Shown here: one piece after another, positions 45,928-56,104 of the stretch
How the letters are laid out: every line of letters begins with the position of its first letter
How positions within the stretch are numbered: the stretch's first letter is position 1
Origin: Monocercomonoides exilis
Taxonomy: Eukaryota > Preaxostyla > Oxymonadida > Polymastigidae
DNA length: 64,000 nucleotides
Reading direction: 5' to 3'
NCBI GenBank assembly: GCA_001643675.2
Contig: LSRY02000019.1
Location: 124,001 to 188,000, forward strand
The notes under the pieces: generated by a model
What the model was told of the DNA's origin: nothing
Databases searched by the model: none
Seen by the model: only the letters and a program-made list of their open reading frames with translations
Translations under genes and position numbers: made by a program

Positions 45928-46084
45928 GCTTCAGATCAACAAGTTCTGCGTAAATGTCATTTTTATATTTGTACGATTCTTCCAAACACAGAGGCCTAAG
46001 ATGAATGAATAATCGTTTGTTTCCTTTGATGATGTCAAATAATTCATTTTTTAGCAACCGCTGTTGCTTGAGGCACTTCTTCAA
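45838..46084 (-). other. Short charged open frame inside the hAT element
   Basis: An open stretch of about 78 codons (ELFDIIKGNKRLFIHLRPL, then EESYKYKNDIYAELVDLKLE) that looks like real protein. It lacks an ATG start and may be an exon. No family assigned. Confidence 0.3.
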
Positions 46085-46326
46085 CTCTGATTGTATTTAA
46101 TTAGGTCACTGTTGATTAATTATTTCATTGTCAAAAAACGCCTTCTATTTTCTTTGAATGGTCCAAAGCAGCCTTTCCTCTTCATTGATGATTATCTATT
46201 GCAGAACTTCGTTTGCAACATCATCATTCACGAAATTTTTGTATCTTTTGATGACTTGTCTTTTCTCCTTCCATTTTTCATTCGTTGGTAATACTGCCTT
46301 CGGACATGTTATCGATTCATAGAGAT

Positions 46327-46580
46327 TCACGAGGCAGCTCGGCATTTCTCTTCGTTCAAATGTGCACGTTTAATGCAAATGGAGCGATGTATTGTTGGAG
46401 ATGATGGCAGTTGAGAAGAGGCCGATGAAGTTACAGTTGATATGGGCGAAGACAAAGAATAAGTCAAGGCATTCGGTGATGAAAGCATAAACCATTCACT
46501 GAAAGCTGAATTTGTAAGTTTCTTTCCGTCGGTTATCAGAATGTGCAACATGTTATCTTCCGCACAGTCTTCATATTGGA
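46327..46580 (-). other. Open frame, possible exon, inside the hAT element
   Basis: The frame reads SSIQYEDCAEDNMLHILITD onward and ends in TGA at 46327. A possible acceptor (TGATAG) precedes it. The composition is protein-like with a Ser-rich middle. Unassigned. Confidence 0.35.
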
Positions 46581-46899
46581 TCGAAGACTATCAAAATCTT
46601 TTAATAGCAATCATTGCATGTGCGGATAAAAATCTCGATTATCACGGTCTTAATAAAGGTTATTCCCTTTTTTATTACGAAGTGATGCAAAGAGTATATA
46701 TCCATTAGTGCCTTATTCCCACACTGCTGAATAAATTCTGTTTCTGATCGATACAACTTTTTTGACTCTTTATTTTAACATATTCTTTCGGAAATACTTC
46801 CTTTTGCTCTGGATAATGAAAGTTCAATATAGGTTAAATAGGCCGAGACTTCAGCAAGAATAAAATATGCAAAAAATATTGAAGAAGCACTCTCTATTC

Positions 46900-47400
46900 A
46901 TTAGTGTTTTTTTTTCATTTTAATCGTTGTTGTCCACGTCTTTTTGACATAACCCTATTTCAGCAACGGATGTTTCAGCATTTCTGTTATCTTCTTTGTT
47001 TGCTGATTGTTGTTGAACGTTCACAATTGCTGTTGATCGTTTTCTTGATAGCTCCCAAAACCTTCGTATCTTCTCATCTTGTTTTTACACAATCACTGCT
47101 GTTTCTCTTTGTAAATTCTTGTGTTCAAAGAATCTGAATGAATTGCATGATCTCTTTCACCTCTAATTGCAACATCGAGAGTTTCTCCCAGAGCTTCTTC
47201 AAAAGCGTCAATCAAATAATTTTGAACAACAATTTCATGAATGATGTAACTTTATAAATTCATGATTTTTTGACATCCAATGTTACGTCCAATCAAACGA
47301 AATAAATGAAAAAATTATGTGGTACATATATTAATCAAAAACTTTCTCAAACTCCTTTTCTCAATAAATACATCTTAAATTTTTGACATTTGATTTTTCT
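46900..47400 (-). other. Protein-like overlapping frames, broken by TAA codons, inside the hAT element
   Basis: One frame reads through three TAA codons to VVQNYLIDAFEEALGETLDV and AIRGERDHAIHSDSLNTRI before a TGA near 47094. A second, shifted frame continues as KIRRFWELSRKRSTAIVNVQ. The two probably belong to one gene split by a frameshift or an intron I cannot place. The first segment has a faint histone-fold-like pattern, too weak to call. Confidence 0.3.
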
Positions 47401-47975
47401 TTTCAAAGACTAATTTGTGTATAAGAAAATGTATTAAATAAAAATGAAATAATTACATTAATGAAAGAAATCATATACAAAACAAACAAATGATTCACAA
47501 AAATTTCACTGCTTGTTTGTATAAGTTTGTGGAATGATAAAGAAACCCAGTTTTGAAAATCAAAATGTTGTTCGCTGCATGTTGAAACTTCATTGAAAAT
47601 ATGTTAAACAAAAAGAGTAGATCACAACAATAAATAAAACTTATTCAGCAAACATTAACAACTTGAAAATAAAAGAAATGCGCAAGAAGCTTATCACTAA
47701 TCTGAGAGTTCAATCCTGCCACTTAAATGAAAGAAAATGCTATTTCTCCTCTATATCTTTAAAACTGCAAAATTTTTTTATAAATAAGATTGTGACAATC
47801 CCAAAAAAAAAATGCGTTCGAAGGACACAGACATTTTTGCATGATTTTGAGCAACAATAGATAAGAAGAAACAGCTTGAATTTTCAGTGAATATATTAAA
47901 ATGGGCCTATTTGGATAGAATAATTTTTTGTTATCAAACTTTGACGAGTTATTAATAACTCTCAGAAACTTTATG

Positions 47976-47980
<5 letters not shown>

Positions 47981-48008
<28 letters not shown>
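47981..48008. repeat. Poly-T tract of 28
   Basis: An uninterrupted T run just inside the right end of the hAT element. Its length is likely unstable and hard to sequence. Confidence 0.9.
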
Positions 48009-48009
<1 letters not shown>

Positions 48010-48054
48010 GTGACGGACGAGTCAAAAAATGATTTGTCAGGTCAGACAGGTTTA

Positions 48055-48062
48055 AATAGAAT
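48055..48062. repeat. Right target-site duplication of the hAT element (AATAGAAT)
   Basis: Identical to 41210-41217; see the hAT element. Confidence 0.85.
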
Positions 48063-48220
48063 CATGTTTTTGGTCTTTTATTATCCAACACTTAAAGAAA
48101 AAAAGAAAATAAATCAAAACCGAAAATTTTTATTTTAAAAACGTTAAATTTTTCACATGTTTAAATATTGTTGAATTTTTGTTAAGAAAAATATTTTCTT
48201 AAAAAAAAAGATACTTCTGA

Positions 48221-48460
48221 GGTTATTCTTTTTGAAAAGTCGCAAATGTTTAATTTTCAAATAAATTAAAGATAACATATTTTGTTAAATATTTTGTTAA
48301 CAAATATGAAACCTCACAAATATGGAATCTATTTTTGGATAATGCTATTTCATACATTTTTTAGAAGATTCTTGAGTGAAAACAGAAATTTGAGCAAAAT
48401 ATGAAATATTTGATATATTTGAAAATTAAACATTTGCGACTTTTTTAAAAGAATTACCCA
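48221..48460. mobile_element. MITE, family B, copy 1
   Basis: 240 bp with long inverted ends built on AAAGTCGCAAATGTTTAATT and its complement, closing in GAATTACCCA. A diverged second copy lies at 61640-61877. No coding capacity. Confidence 0.65.
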
Positions 48461-48671
48461 TTTCAACAAATAGCATTTTTTTCCCACTATTTTTTCTTTA
48501 ATTTTTCTTTTTCTTCATCCTTTTCAAAGCTCGAAATAATATTTTAATTTATATAAAAAGTTTTTTGAACAAAAGAAAGGTTTTTTTTTTGCAACATTCA
48601 TTTTTTCAATAAGAAATAAAAACAGGAATGCACATTCGAAAGATTAAAAGATTAACAAACAACCAATAAAA

Positions 48672-48870
48672 AAAGGAATATGTCACAGAGTTTTGCACAA
48701 TATTTTGTGACCATATCTGATTGAGGCTGTATGCGATGTCTCTTTTCACAGAAAAAACGAAATCATTGATTCAAAAATGATATATTTACAAAGCAATTTT
48801 TAATCATAATTAGTGAAGATTCTCACAAAAACTCGTTTTTCAACAAAAAACATTTTTGGTGAGTCACACT
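48672..48870. mobile_element. MITE, family C, degenerate partial copy 3
   Basis: About 200 bp match the left part of the intact copy at 63357-63810 (shared TTTTGCACAA, TTTGTGAC and the following interior), but the terminal repeat is eroded. An old fragment. Confidence 0.45.
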
Positions 48871-49028
48871 CCATTATGTTGACTCTTTTCAACGATTTAT
48901 TGATTAATCTTTAATAAATAATTTCGACAAAAATGTTGATGTTCCAGAGAAAAAGTCTCAGATTGAATTTTTGAATGTGATGAAACGGGTAATTCTTCTT
49001 GATTTCATAAACTTTTCCGAAAATATTT

Positions 49029-49500
49029 TGGTGATTATTTTTGAAATCATAACTTTTTTCGGGGTGTTCATAATTATGAATTTTCATTGTCGTGAGTTAA
49101 AAAATTATCATTCTAATGAAAAATGTTTATTTATCGTTTCAAAAGCCACAATTTTTCTCAAAAAAAGTTTAGGCATAACGAAATAGTTCTCTCACTTTTT
49201 AGTGTTCATTAATGGATATTCATTTCAAATATCCAAACCCAAAATTTTGACAGAAAATATTGTTTCAAAAATAATTACACATTACTATCAAAATTTTTAT
49301 CAGAAAAACATGGATATCAATCCAGTGATGAAAATGATCATATGTTACGATTGACTTTATTCTTTAATAACAAAAGATTCATAAAAAAATATCACTTTCA
49401 AAGAAAAATATTTATTTACAGAAATTTTGTTATCATTCACGTTTTACAAAGAAATAATTTTCACCACGAAAGAAGACACGATTTCAAAAACAATCACGAA
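49029..49500. mobile_element. MITE, family A, copy 2
   Basis: The left end has GGTGATTATTTTTGAAATCA followed by ATAACTTTTTTCGGGGTG; the right end has the inverse GATTTCAAAAACAATCACG. It matches the ends of the 25041 copy. The interior is longer and boundaries are approximate. Confidence 0.45.
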
Positions 49501-49709
49501 AAATACTGGTGAATAATAACAACAGCGGAATGAAAAAATACACGAATTTTCTTTTGCTTTTATTGTGGCAGTTGTGTTATGAGAAAATGAGGATAGATCT
49601 TTTTAATTTTGGTGAGTGGTGAAGATCCAATAACCAAGGAGAACCAAAATTTTTTTTCAAATAATTTTCGTTTTTGATATTTCTTTTGTTGTTAACCACA
49701 ACCCAAATG

Positions 49710-49741
49710 CATTCAAACTGGATAGAACTACATCGAATATT
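49710..49741. mobile_element. MITE family C, copy 2, left stub cut off by the Merlin element
   Basis: CAAACTGGATAGAACTACAT aligns with the terminal repeat CAAACCGGATATAATCAC-type end of the 63357 copy. The remainder of the same copy resumes at 60511 after the 10.8 kb insertion. Confidence 0.6.
49734..49741. repeat. Left target-site duplication of the Merlin element (CGAATATT)
   Basis: An exact 8-bp repeat immediately outside the left terminal inverted repeat; the other copy is 60511-60518. Merlin elements make 8-9 bp duplications. Confidence 0.9.
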
Positions 49742-52700
49742 GGCATAGGTTCAAACGCGTTCCTTTTGCAATTTGCGTTTTAAAACCCTCAAATCATAAC
49801 AAATTAATAGATAATAATTATTTAAAAACTTTTTATGGACCGATTTTTTGAAAAAAATTTTTCTTGTTGAAAAAAATGATTTTTGAAAAATGACCCATAA
49901 AAACATGAATTTCATTGAAAAATATTTAAATTGTAAAGAAAACGTGATTTTTACATGTCCAATGTGTTTTTATTATAATATAAATATATTTTATTTGTTA
50001 ATTTTCATCATTAACAATAATGATCATAAAAAATTTTTTTATTAAATATTTTTGATCTAACCCACAATAAAATTTTTTTGTCTGGAAAAGTTGAATATGC
50101 TGTTTAAGATGAAATCGAACTCAATAGTTTGCCATCATTTCATTTTTATATATAAAATTTAACATATTATTATATGTGCACTTGTTTTATATTGAAAACA
50201 GCTTTTATTATCAGTGACACAAACGCATGCATTTTCACTTCCATGTTGTTAAGATGAAAGATTAAAATTTCAAAATTGGTAGCAATGGAACGCAAAAGGT
50301 ATTGTATGGTTCTTTTCATCAAATAAATATTTATTTTGCTATTTTCCTGCAAATATTTACTTGTTCTTTTGTATATTAATATTTTTTTGTATTAGGCTCG
50401 ATCATGGCATGCTTAAATAAATCAATGTTGCAAAATTAAACATTACTTACACAAAATAGCTCAATGTTGAGAAATAAAAACATGTACTAAATAAAAGTTT
50501 GGTTTTTTTTATCATTAAAAAAAGAATTGTTTGAATTTGATTTATTTAACTCTAACAGTGAATTTGATGTTGTGATATGTAGAAGCGAGGAAGAACCATG
50601 CCAAACGATGTAGAAATGGATGGAAAACACGGAAAAGGAAAGTGGAATGAAAACAATTCGGATTGATGGATCGACTGTTATTCGAGATTCATTCAACATG
50701 TTCAATTATCAGATCAAAAAGAGTGTAAAGATGGGAGAAGAGAATATGAAAGCGATATTGAATTTTGAAAAGGCAATTGGAAGTCAGCTGGACCATTACA
50801 TGGTGAATGATGATCATCTAGAATTGTCGAATATCCAACTCCAACTGAAATCTGGATTTGACAATTCAGCTAAAACGATTATTTCAAACAAAGGAGGAGA
50901 ATTGGTGATAAGTGAATGCTCATTCCGTTCAGAGGCTGGAGTGAACAATGGATTTGATTGTGTATTTGTGGATGTGATTGGAGGTAGTGTGGAAGTGAAT
51001 GATGAAAAATCATTCACACAAGAATGACTTGTTGGATGTTCGAGTTCGCTGACAATGAGGAGACTTTCATTTGCTGTGAAAGGTCAGTTGAATTCAAGGA
51101 GAAGTGCATTCATCCATTCAACATCAACACTCAGTGTGACGAACTGTTCAATCTCATTTAAAAGTGGGACATTAACAAATGGAAAGATAGGATACAGCAT
51201 CATTGAGATGGCAGGAGGGAATCTGGTTGTTGATGGATTTGTGATGGAAAGTGGAGTGACACAGAAGATGAATGAGAAATCGCCAATAATGATGACAAGT
51301 GGAGTTGAATTGGAGATATCAAACAGCAGAATGAGTGGAGTGGAAGTGATAGGGGTTGATAGGGGATGTTTGAATGTTGAAATGAAGGAAGGTGGAAACG
51401 TGGATATTGAAGAAAGCAATTTTTAATCAACATGCTCAGGTGGAAATGGAATGAAAGGAGGAGGGATGATGATATCAGTTGGAAGCGGAGGAATATTGAC
51501 AGTGAGTGGAGTGAATTTGTCAGAATGTGAAGTTCCATCAGAGGATGCTGAGAATGGAGGGAGAGGAATGGGAGGAGGGATGTTTGCTGAACTTGCCAAT
51601 CAAATGGGAACGTTTTCATTGGAGAGCATGACATTCAGTGAGTGCAATGCATGGAAAGGGAAGAATGTGTTTGCTTCTGGATGGAATCTGATAGAGATTG
51701 TGAACAAGGAGCACCTGAAATGGGAAATGAGTGAAGGGGAGTTGGGATCATTGGATGAGTTGTGTGGATGGGAGAGGAAGACAACAGGAGAGGATGGATA
51801 TGTGATTCCATTGGTTGTGTATTTGTGGGATAATTGGAGTGTGAATGGGTTTGTTTCGAGAGAGAAAGGAGGAGACTTCAGTGGTTGTGGGTATTCAGAA
51901 GCTCCATGTTCATCAGTTGATCACTTATTTTCTCTGAGATATGGTTCACTTGGAGAAGGGGAATCACACATCAACATTGTGGGATCAGGATTGCTTCAGA
52001 AAGCAATATCATTTTTATCATCATCATCATCAGATACACCAGTTGTGAAGATTGAAGGAGAGACAAATGGAACAGTTTTGAGGATTGAAGAAGAGAAGGA
52101 AAAAGATGGAGAAAATAGAGAGGCAATGGTTGCTTCAGAAGTGATCCTCTCATTTGTGAATGTTTCATTTGTTCTACCGAATGTGCTTGTTCATCATCTG
52201 GCATTCATCAAATCGTCGTCAGGAGATGGGGCACTTTCTGTGAGAAGCTGCTCATTTGTGAGTGAGGATGCTTCAAAAGAAACGAATTTCTGTTTGGTGA
52301 GAGTGGATGGAGGAAGCGTGGAGATCGAAGACTGTGCCCTGAAAGAATTCCATTTGTTGCAAGGATTTATGGAATTGTCCTCAGATGTGAAAGTGGCAGA
52401 TGTGATGAATCTGTCGATCAGTTACACGAGTGTTTCTGGAAGAAGTCTGATATCTATCAGTGAATCCGCTCTCTTATCAGTTAGATCATTGAAAGAAGCA
52501 ACAATGTTGAAAAACAAAGTGAATGTGGATGAAGATGGAATGCTATCGATGAGCGTGAACAGCTCATCTTTCACAAACATCACATGCAATTACAATAGAG
52601 CCGCAATTGTGAGTGCTTATTCATTTGAATGTGAAATGAGATGCTTGGTGGAAGGGTGTGTGATGACGAAGTGTCTGAGTGAGTGGAGCGAAGAGGGAGG

Positions 52701-54148
52701 AAGGATGAAAGTGAGTTTGAAGAGCAGAGGGAGTGAGTTGAGAGTGAGTGGCTGTCAGTTTGGGATGTGCATTTGTTCCATTGTGAAGGGGGAGAGGAGG
52801 AGGGCTGATGATTGATGCATCTGGCCTGGGTGAAACACAGACAGATACAGTAGATGCACCATTTTTGGGAATACTGATCGAGAGCACCAGATTCACAATG
52901 AATGATGCGTTTGTGGGGAAGGATGTGTTCATCCGGCGCAAGTGGATTGAAAAGCAGATCAATGAGAAGCTGTTCTCGCTGGACTTCAGCCAGGATGCTC
53001 TGAAGTCGAACAACTCGATTTGTGGAAGCGACGAAGAGAAAAGAGATATTGATCTAATCCCGCTGGTCACATTCTATTATGGCCAGCAGGTGTTTGTGGA
53101 AGCGAATGGGAGGGATATCAGACAGTGTGGAGAGCAGACGAATCCATGCAAAAGCATCAGCCATGGAGTGTCTCACATTCAAAAGGGGATCATGAATGTG
53201 ATTTTTATTGATGGAGAAGGGGACATTGGAGGAGAATGTGTGATGGGAGATGTGAGTGTGAAGCCAATGAAGAAGGTGAAGGCAACAATCCGTTTCAATG
53301 CAACTGTTCAAGAGATGGGAAATGAAGGGGCTGTGATTGTGTTTGTGAATGAGAGTGTGATGGAGAAGTGTTTGTTTGTGTTTGGAGAGGCATTTGAAGG
53401 GGTTGAGGAGAGTGCTTTGAAAGAAAAGGATGGGAGATTGGAGATTTCAGATTGCTTTTTCAGCTCGTCAGCAATGGATTTTGTGATGAAGAGCATGATT
53501 CTTCATGTGGAGAGAGGAGAGCTGAAGATGAGCGAAACATCATTCAGTGGAATTCATTCATCTGTGCCACTTCTGTCATTCTGTGGAGAATTGGGTGTGT
53601 CAATTGCTGAGACACGAATATCGAATATCGAGTGTGAGGGGGAAGTTGTGCGAGTTGGGGGAAAAGCGAAGGCAGAGATGAAGGAAGTGATGTTTGAGAA
53701 TATCTCAGTGGCTTCTGGAGGAAGCGTGATGAAGATGGATGGAGCTGAAAGGGGGTTGAGTGTGCTGAACTGTTCCTTTGCGAAATGTCGGAGCACAAAC
53801 AAGAAAGGAAAGATGATGAGGATATGTGAGTGTGTAGATATGAGAGTTAGATTGTGTGTGATTGATGGAGAGGAAGGAGATGAAAAAGAAGGAAAGCATG
53901 GGAATGAGAATAATGGAAGAGGTGAAGAGATTTGCAGATGGGATGGATCTCTTGTGGATGTAGTGAAAAGTTCTGTTTTGATGAAAGACACAACAATCTC
54001 GAATTCACCAGAAGGTGGAATAACTATAAGTGGAGAAAATATGTAGATGAAAGTCATAAACGTTTAAAATTATTTACTGAGACTTTTTCACTTTGCAGAA
54101 ATCACAATTGACAATTTTTCTTGTTGTTTATCGTAATACAATAACTAT
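49742..54148 (+). repeat. Left 4.4-kb terminal inverted repeat of the Merlin element
   Basis: Pairs with 56105-60510. Identity stops at the inner border ATAACTAT (54141-54148). It holds the left beta-helix gene copy plus about 880 bp of non-coding outer sequence with only AT-rich DNA. Relative to the right arm it has one extra G in the run 52788-52792 and a C instead of T at 51399. Confidence 0.92.
50620..54046 (+). pseudogene. Beta-helix surface-type protein gene, left arm copy (two nonsense codons and a frameshift)
   Basis: The frame from ATG 50620 is interrupted by TGA at 51025-51027 and TAA at 51424-51426, yet continues in the same frame and same style on both sides, then shifts at a five-G run (52788-52792) and ends TAG at 54046. 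The sequence has the short repeating strands with Gly-Gly and Cys turns seen in parallel beta-helix (Pmp-like) proteins. It carries two copies of an anchor motif: GCGYSEAPCSSVDHL and CGEQTNPCKSISHG. Related proteins are abundant in oxymonads and trichomonads, where surface or adhesion roles are suspected. No signal peptide is present because an in-frame TAG lies just upstream of the ATG, so the N-terminus is lost. An unrecognised upstream exon is possible. Confidence 0.75.
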
Positions 54149-56104
54149 TTTCGATTTTTTTTTTATATATATAATGAGCGAATAAAAATAAAGATGATGT
54201 GTTATCGTGAAATTGGGAATTGTTGCGTTCCTTTGTTTAATGCATTTGTTTGACTTCTCAAAGTTTTTTGATTCATTATTGAATACAACTTTTTCTTTTC
54301 TTTTTTCTTCATCTCACAAATTTTATATTCTTTTTTTTCGCAAAAACTTTCTGTTTCTTTTTCTAAATTTGATGCAAGTTGGTTTTCATCTTTTTTGCAG
54401 AATCTTCCATTGCTTGACCTTTTTCTTTTTATTTTTCTTTTCCGTGGTTTTAAATCATTTACATCAAATTCAAAAATATCCTCATAACAGTCATTTGTTT
54501 TTTGTTCATCATTATCATCCATTTCGCTATTTTCCTCAGTATTTTGAAGCTTTGGAATGACGGCACAGCTTGAGCCTGATTCATCATTTTTTCATGTTTA
54601 ATGTTTTGTGCATTTTCATTTTCCTTGTCAGTTCTCTCCTTTTCTTCATCTTCTTTATCATCGAATAAATTGGAATGATTTTCATCATTTGATATGTCAT
54701 CTTTAGCATCATTGCCTTCATCCTCAGATTCGTCGATTAATCTTCTTTTCCCCTTTTCAGTAATCACTTTGGATCCTATTTTTTGTAATTTTTTCTTCTC
54801 CTTAAAGAAAGCATCAAGCTCGTTTTCATCCAATAATGTTGCATCTTCATCTTTTTTCTTCTTTTCTTCTTTTCTCAGAATGTATGATGATAACTTGAAC
54901 TTTCTTTCTTTTATTAATACCGTTTTCGTTTTAATTTCACATTTATTATAAGACTCCATGTAATTGTCAAAGTCCCTTTTTTTTATTTTAGAAATATCAT
55001 CGAGAAAACTGTAAACTGTTCCTTTATTATAAATTCTGTACTGAAATTCGTAGGTATATTCTTTTGTTTTTTCATAGGTTCTTCCTCTGATTGGGAGATG
55101 ATGTTTTAAATGTGACCACATGCTTTCTATTGTTTGTGAATGAATTGTTTTGTCAGCTGGATCAGAAAAATGCTCTGAATGATTAATACTGTAATGCGTA
55201 TATCCACATTGCTTAATTCCACTATAAGCAGACCATTTGTCACTGTAAATTTCCGAAGATATATCAATGTTTTTCTTAATGAAATATAACAATGTTTCTT
55301 CTGTTCTATCTGGGACAAATTCAAGTTTTAATTTTTGCGGCTTTCCTTCCACTTTTCTTTCAACTGCTCCCCACAGCCACTGCTGTTCTTTAACTCTTCC
55401 TACCCCATTTTTTCTTTTGTGAATCAGTGTTTCATCCATTTCAACTTTTCTGTTTTTTCCTATTTTTTCGGTATCAAGCGCTTCAAGATAACAGCAGATA
55501 TTACGTAATCTTTTGAAAAAGCTTGAGATTGTGTTCTTTGATAGTTTTGTTTCTATCACAACCTCATTCACAGAATGTTTGTACCAAAAGTGATAAAACA
55601 ATGTCATGACGTAGTAAGGCGATAAATTGAAATCCATAAACAAAGATTCATGATTCCAACTGTAAAGTTTTCCACACGACGAACATTTGAAAGTGTAATA
55701 ATCGCATTCTGGTTTTTTCATTGTCAGATTCATCTCTTTTTCGCATTTCCAGCATTTGAATGACTTTTTAATGCATCCCATCGATGACAAAATATCTAGA
55801 GCTAATTTATTATTCCCATTTGACATAACAAGAAATTCGCAAAAAGTTAATTTTTGAATATCTTCTTTGTTGTATTGAGTCTCCATGTGACAGAAATTGG
55901 AAAATATATTTTTCAATTTAAATTATGATAGTCAAGTTATGGGAAATTTTTTTGTTACAAATATCGAAACTGCTTTGAAAGTATTAATTTTTCATTTAAA
56001 CCGTTAATTTTCAATATGCTATTTTCACAATATAATAATTAAAAATATTTATATGTTTTCAAAATAATACAAAACGAAATGTGAAATCATTTTAATAATC
56101 AAAT
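54149..56104. mobile_element. Unique centre of the Merlin element
   Basis: The only part of the element not duplicated. It is filled by the transposase gene (54202-55886) and short AT-rich flanks. I see no extra inverted repeats at its borders, so the 4.4-kb arms themselves appear to be the termini. Confidence 0.8.
54202..55886 (-). CDS. Merlin/IS1016-like (ISXO2/IS1595-type) DDE transposase, C-terminal tail frameshifted
   Basis: ATG 55886 (METQYNKEDIQKL) opens a frame intact to 54459 (475 residues). An N-terminal zinc ribbon has CWKCE near residue 45 and CSSCGKLYSW near 70. The catalytic triad is DETLIHKRK (D151), SDKWSAY (D216) and TIESMWSHLK (E254), the Merlin/IS1016 signature of cut-and-paste enzymes. 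A Lys-rich basic part and an acidic Asp/Glu part follow. At the A-run near 54585 the frame appears shifted by one base: the alternate frame 54522-54202 continues as acidic then basic nuclear-signal-like sequence (KPRKRKIKRKR) and ends in TAA. The catalytic core looks whole, so activity is plausible. The tail may be dispensable, or the shift may be a sequencing error. Confidence 0.85.

Larger units (their letters stand above)
41218..48054 (+). mobile_element. hAT DNA transposon, 6.8 kb
   Basis: The ends are inverted repeats of 21 bp with one mismatch (41218-41238 and 48034-48054), sharing CCTGTCTGACCTGACAA. A 13-bp motif, GACGGACGAGTCA, sits just inside both ends in direct orientation (41265-41277, 48012-48024), a candidate transposase-binding site. 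The element is flanked by an 8-bp TSD and carries a hAT transposase on the plus strand plus about 3.5 kb of further DNA with minus-strand frames. It lies 93 bp upstream of the peptidase start codon, so it may affect that gene's promoter. Confidence 0.88.

Noticed and set aside
47095-47300. Histone-fold protein in the hAT cargo
   Set aside because: The resemblance is limited to the spacing of a few hydrophobic and charged residues and depends on reading TAA as sense; not strong enough to annotate.
50620-54046. TAR recoding as an explanation for the stops in the beta-helix gene
   Set aside because: One of its two internal stops is TGA and the gene ends in TAG, so it does not fit the TAR=sense, TGA=stop pattern. 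Ordinary decay is simpler.
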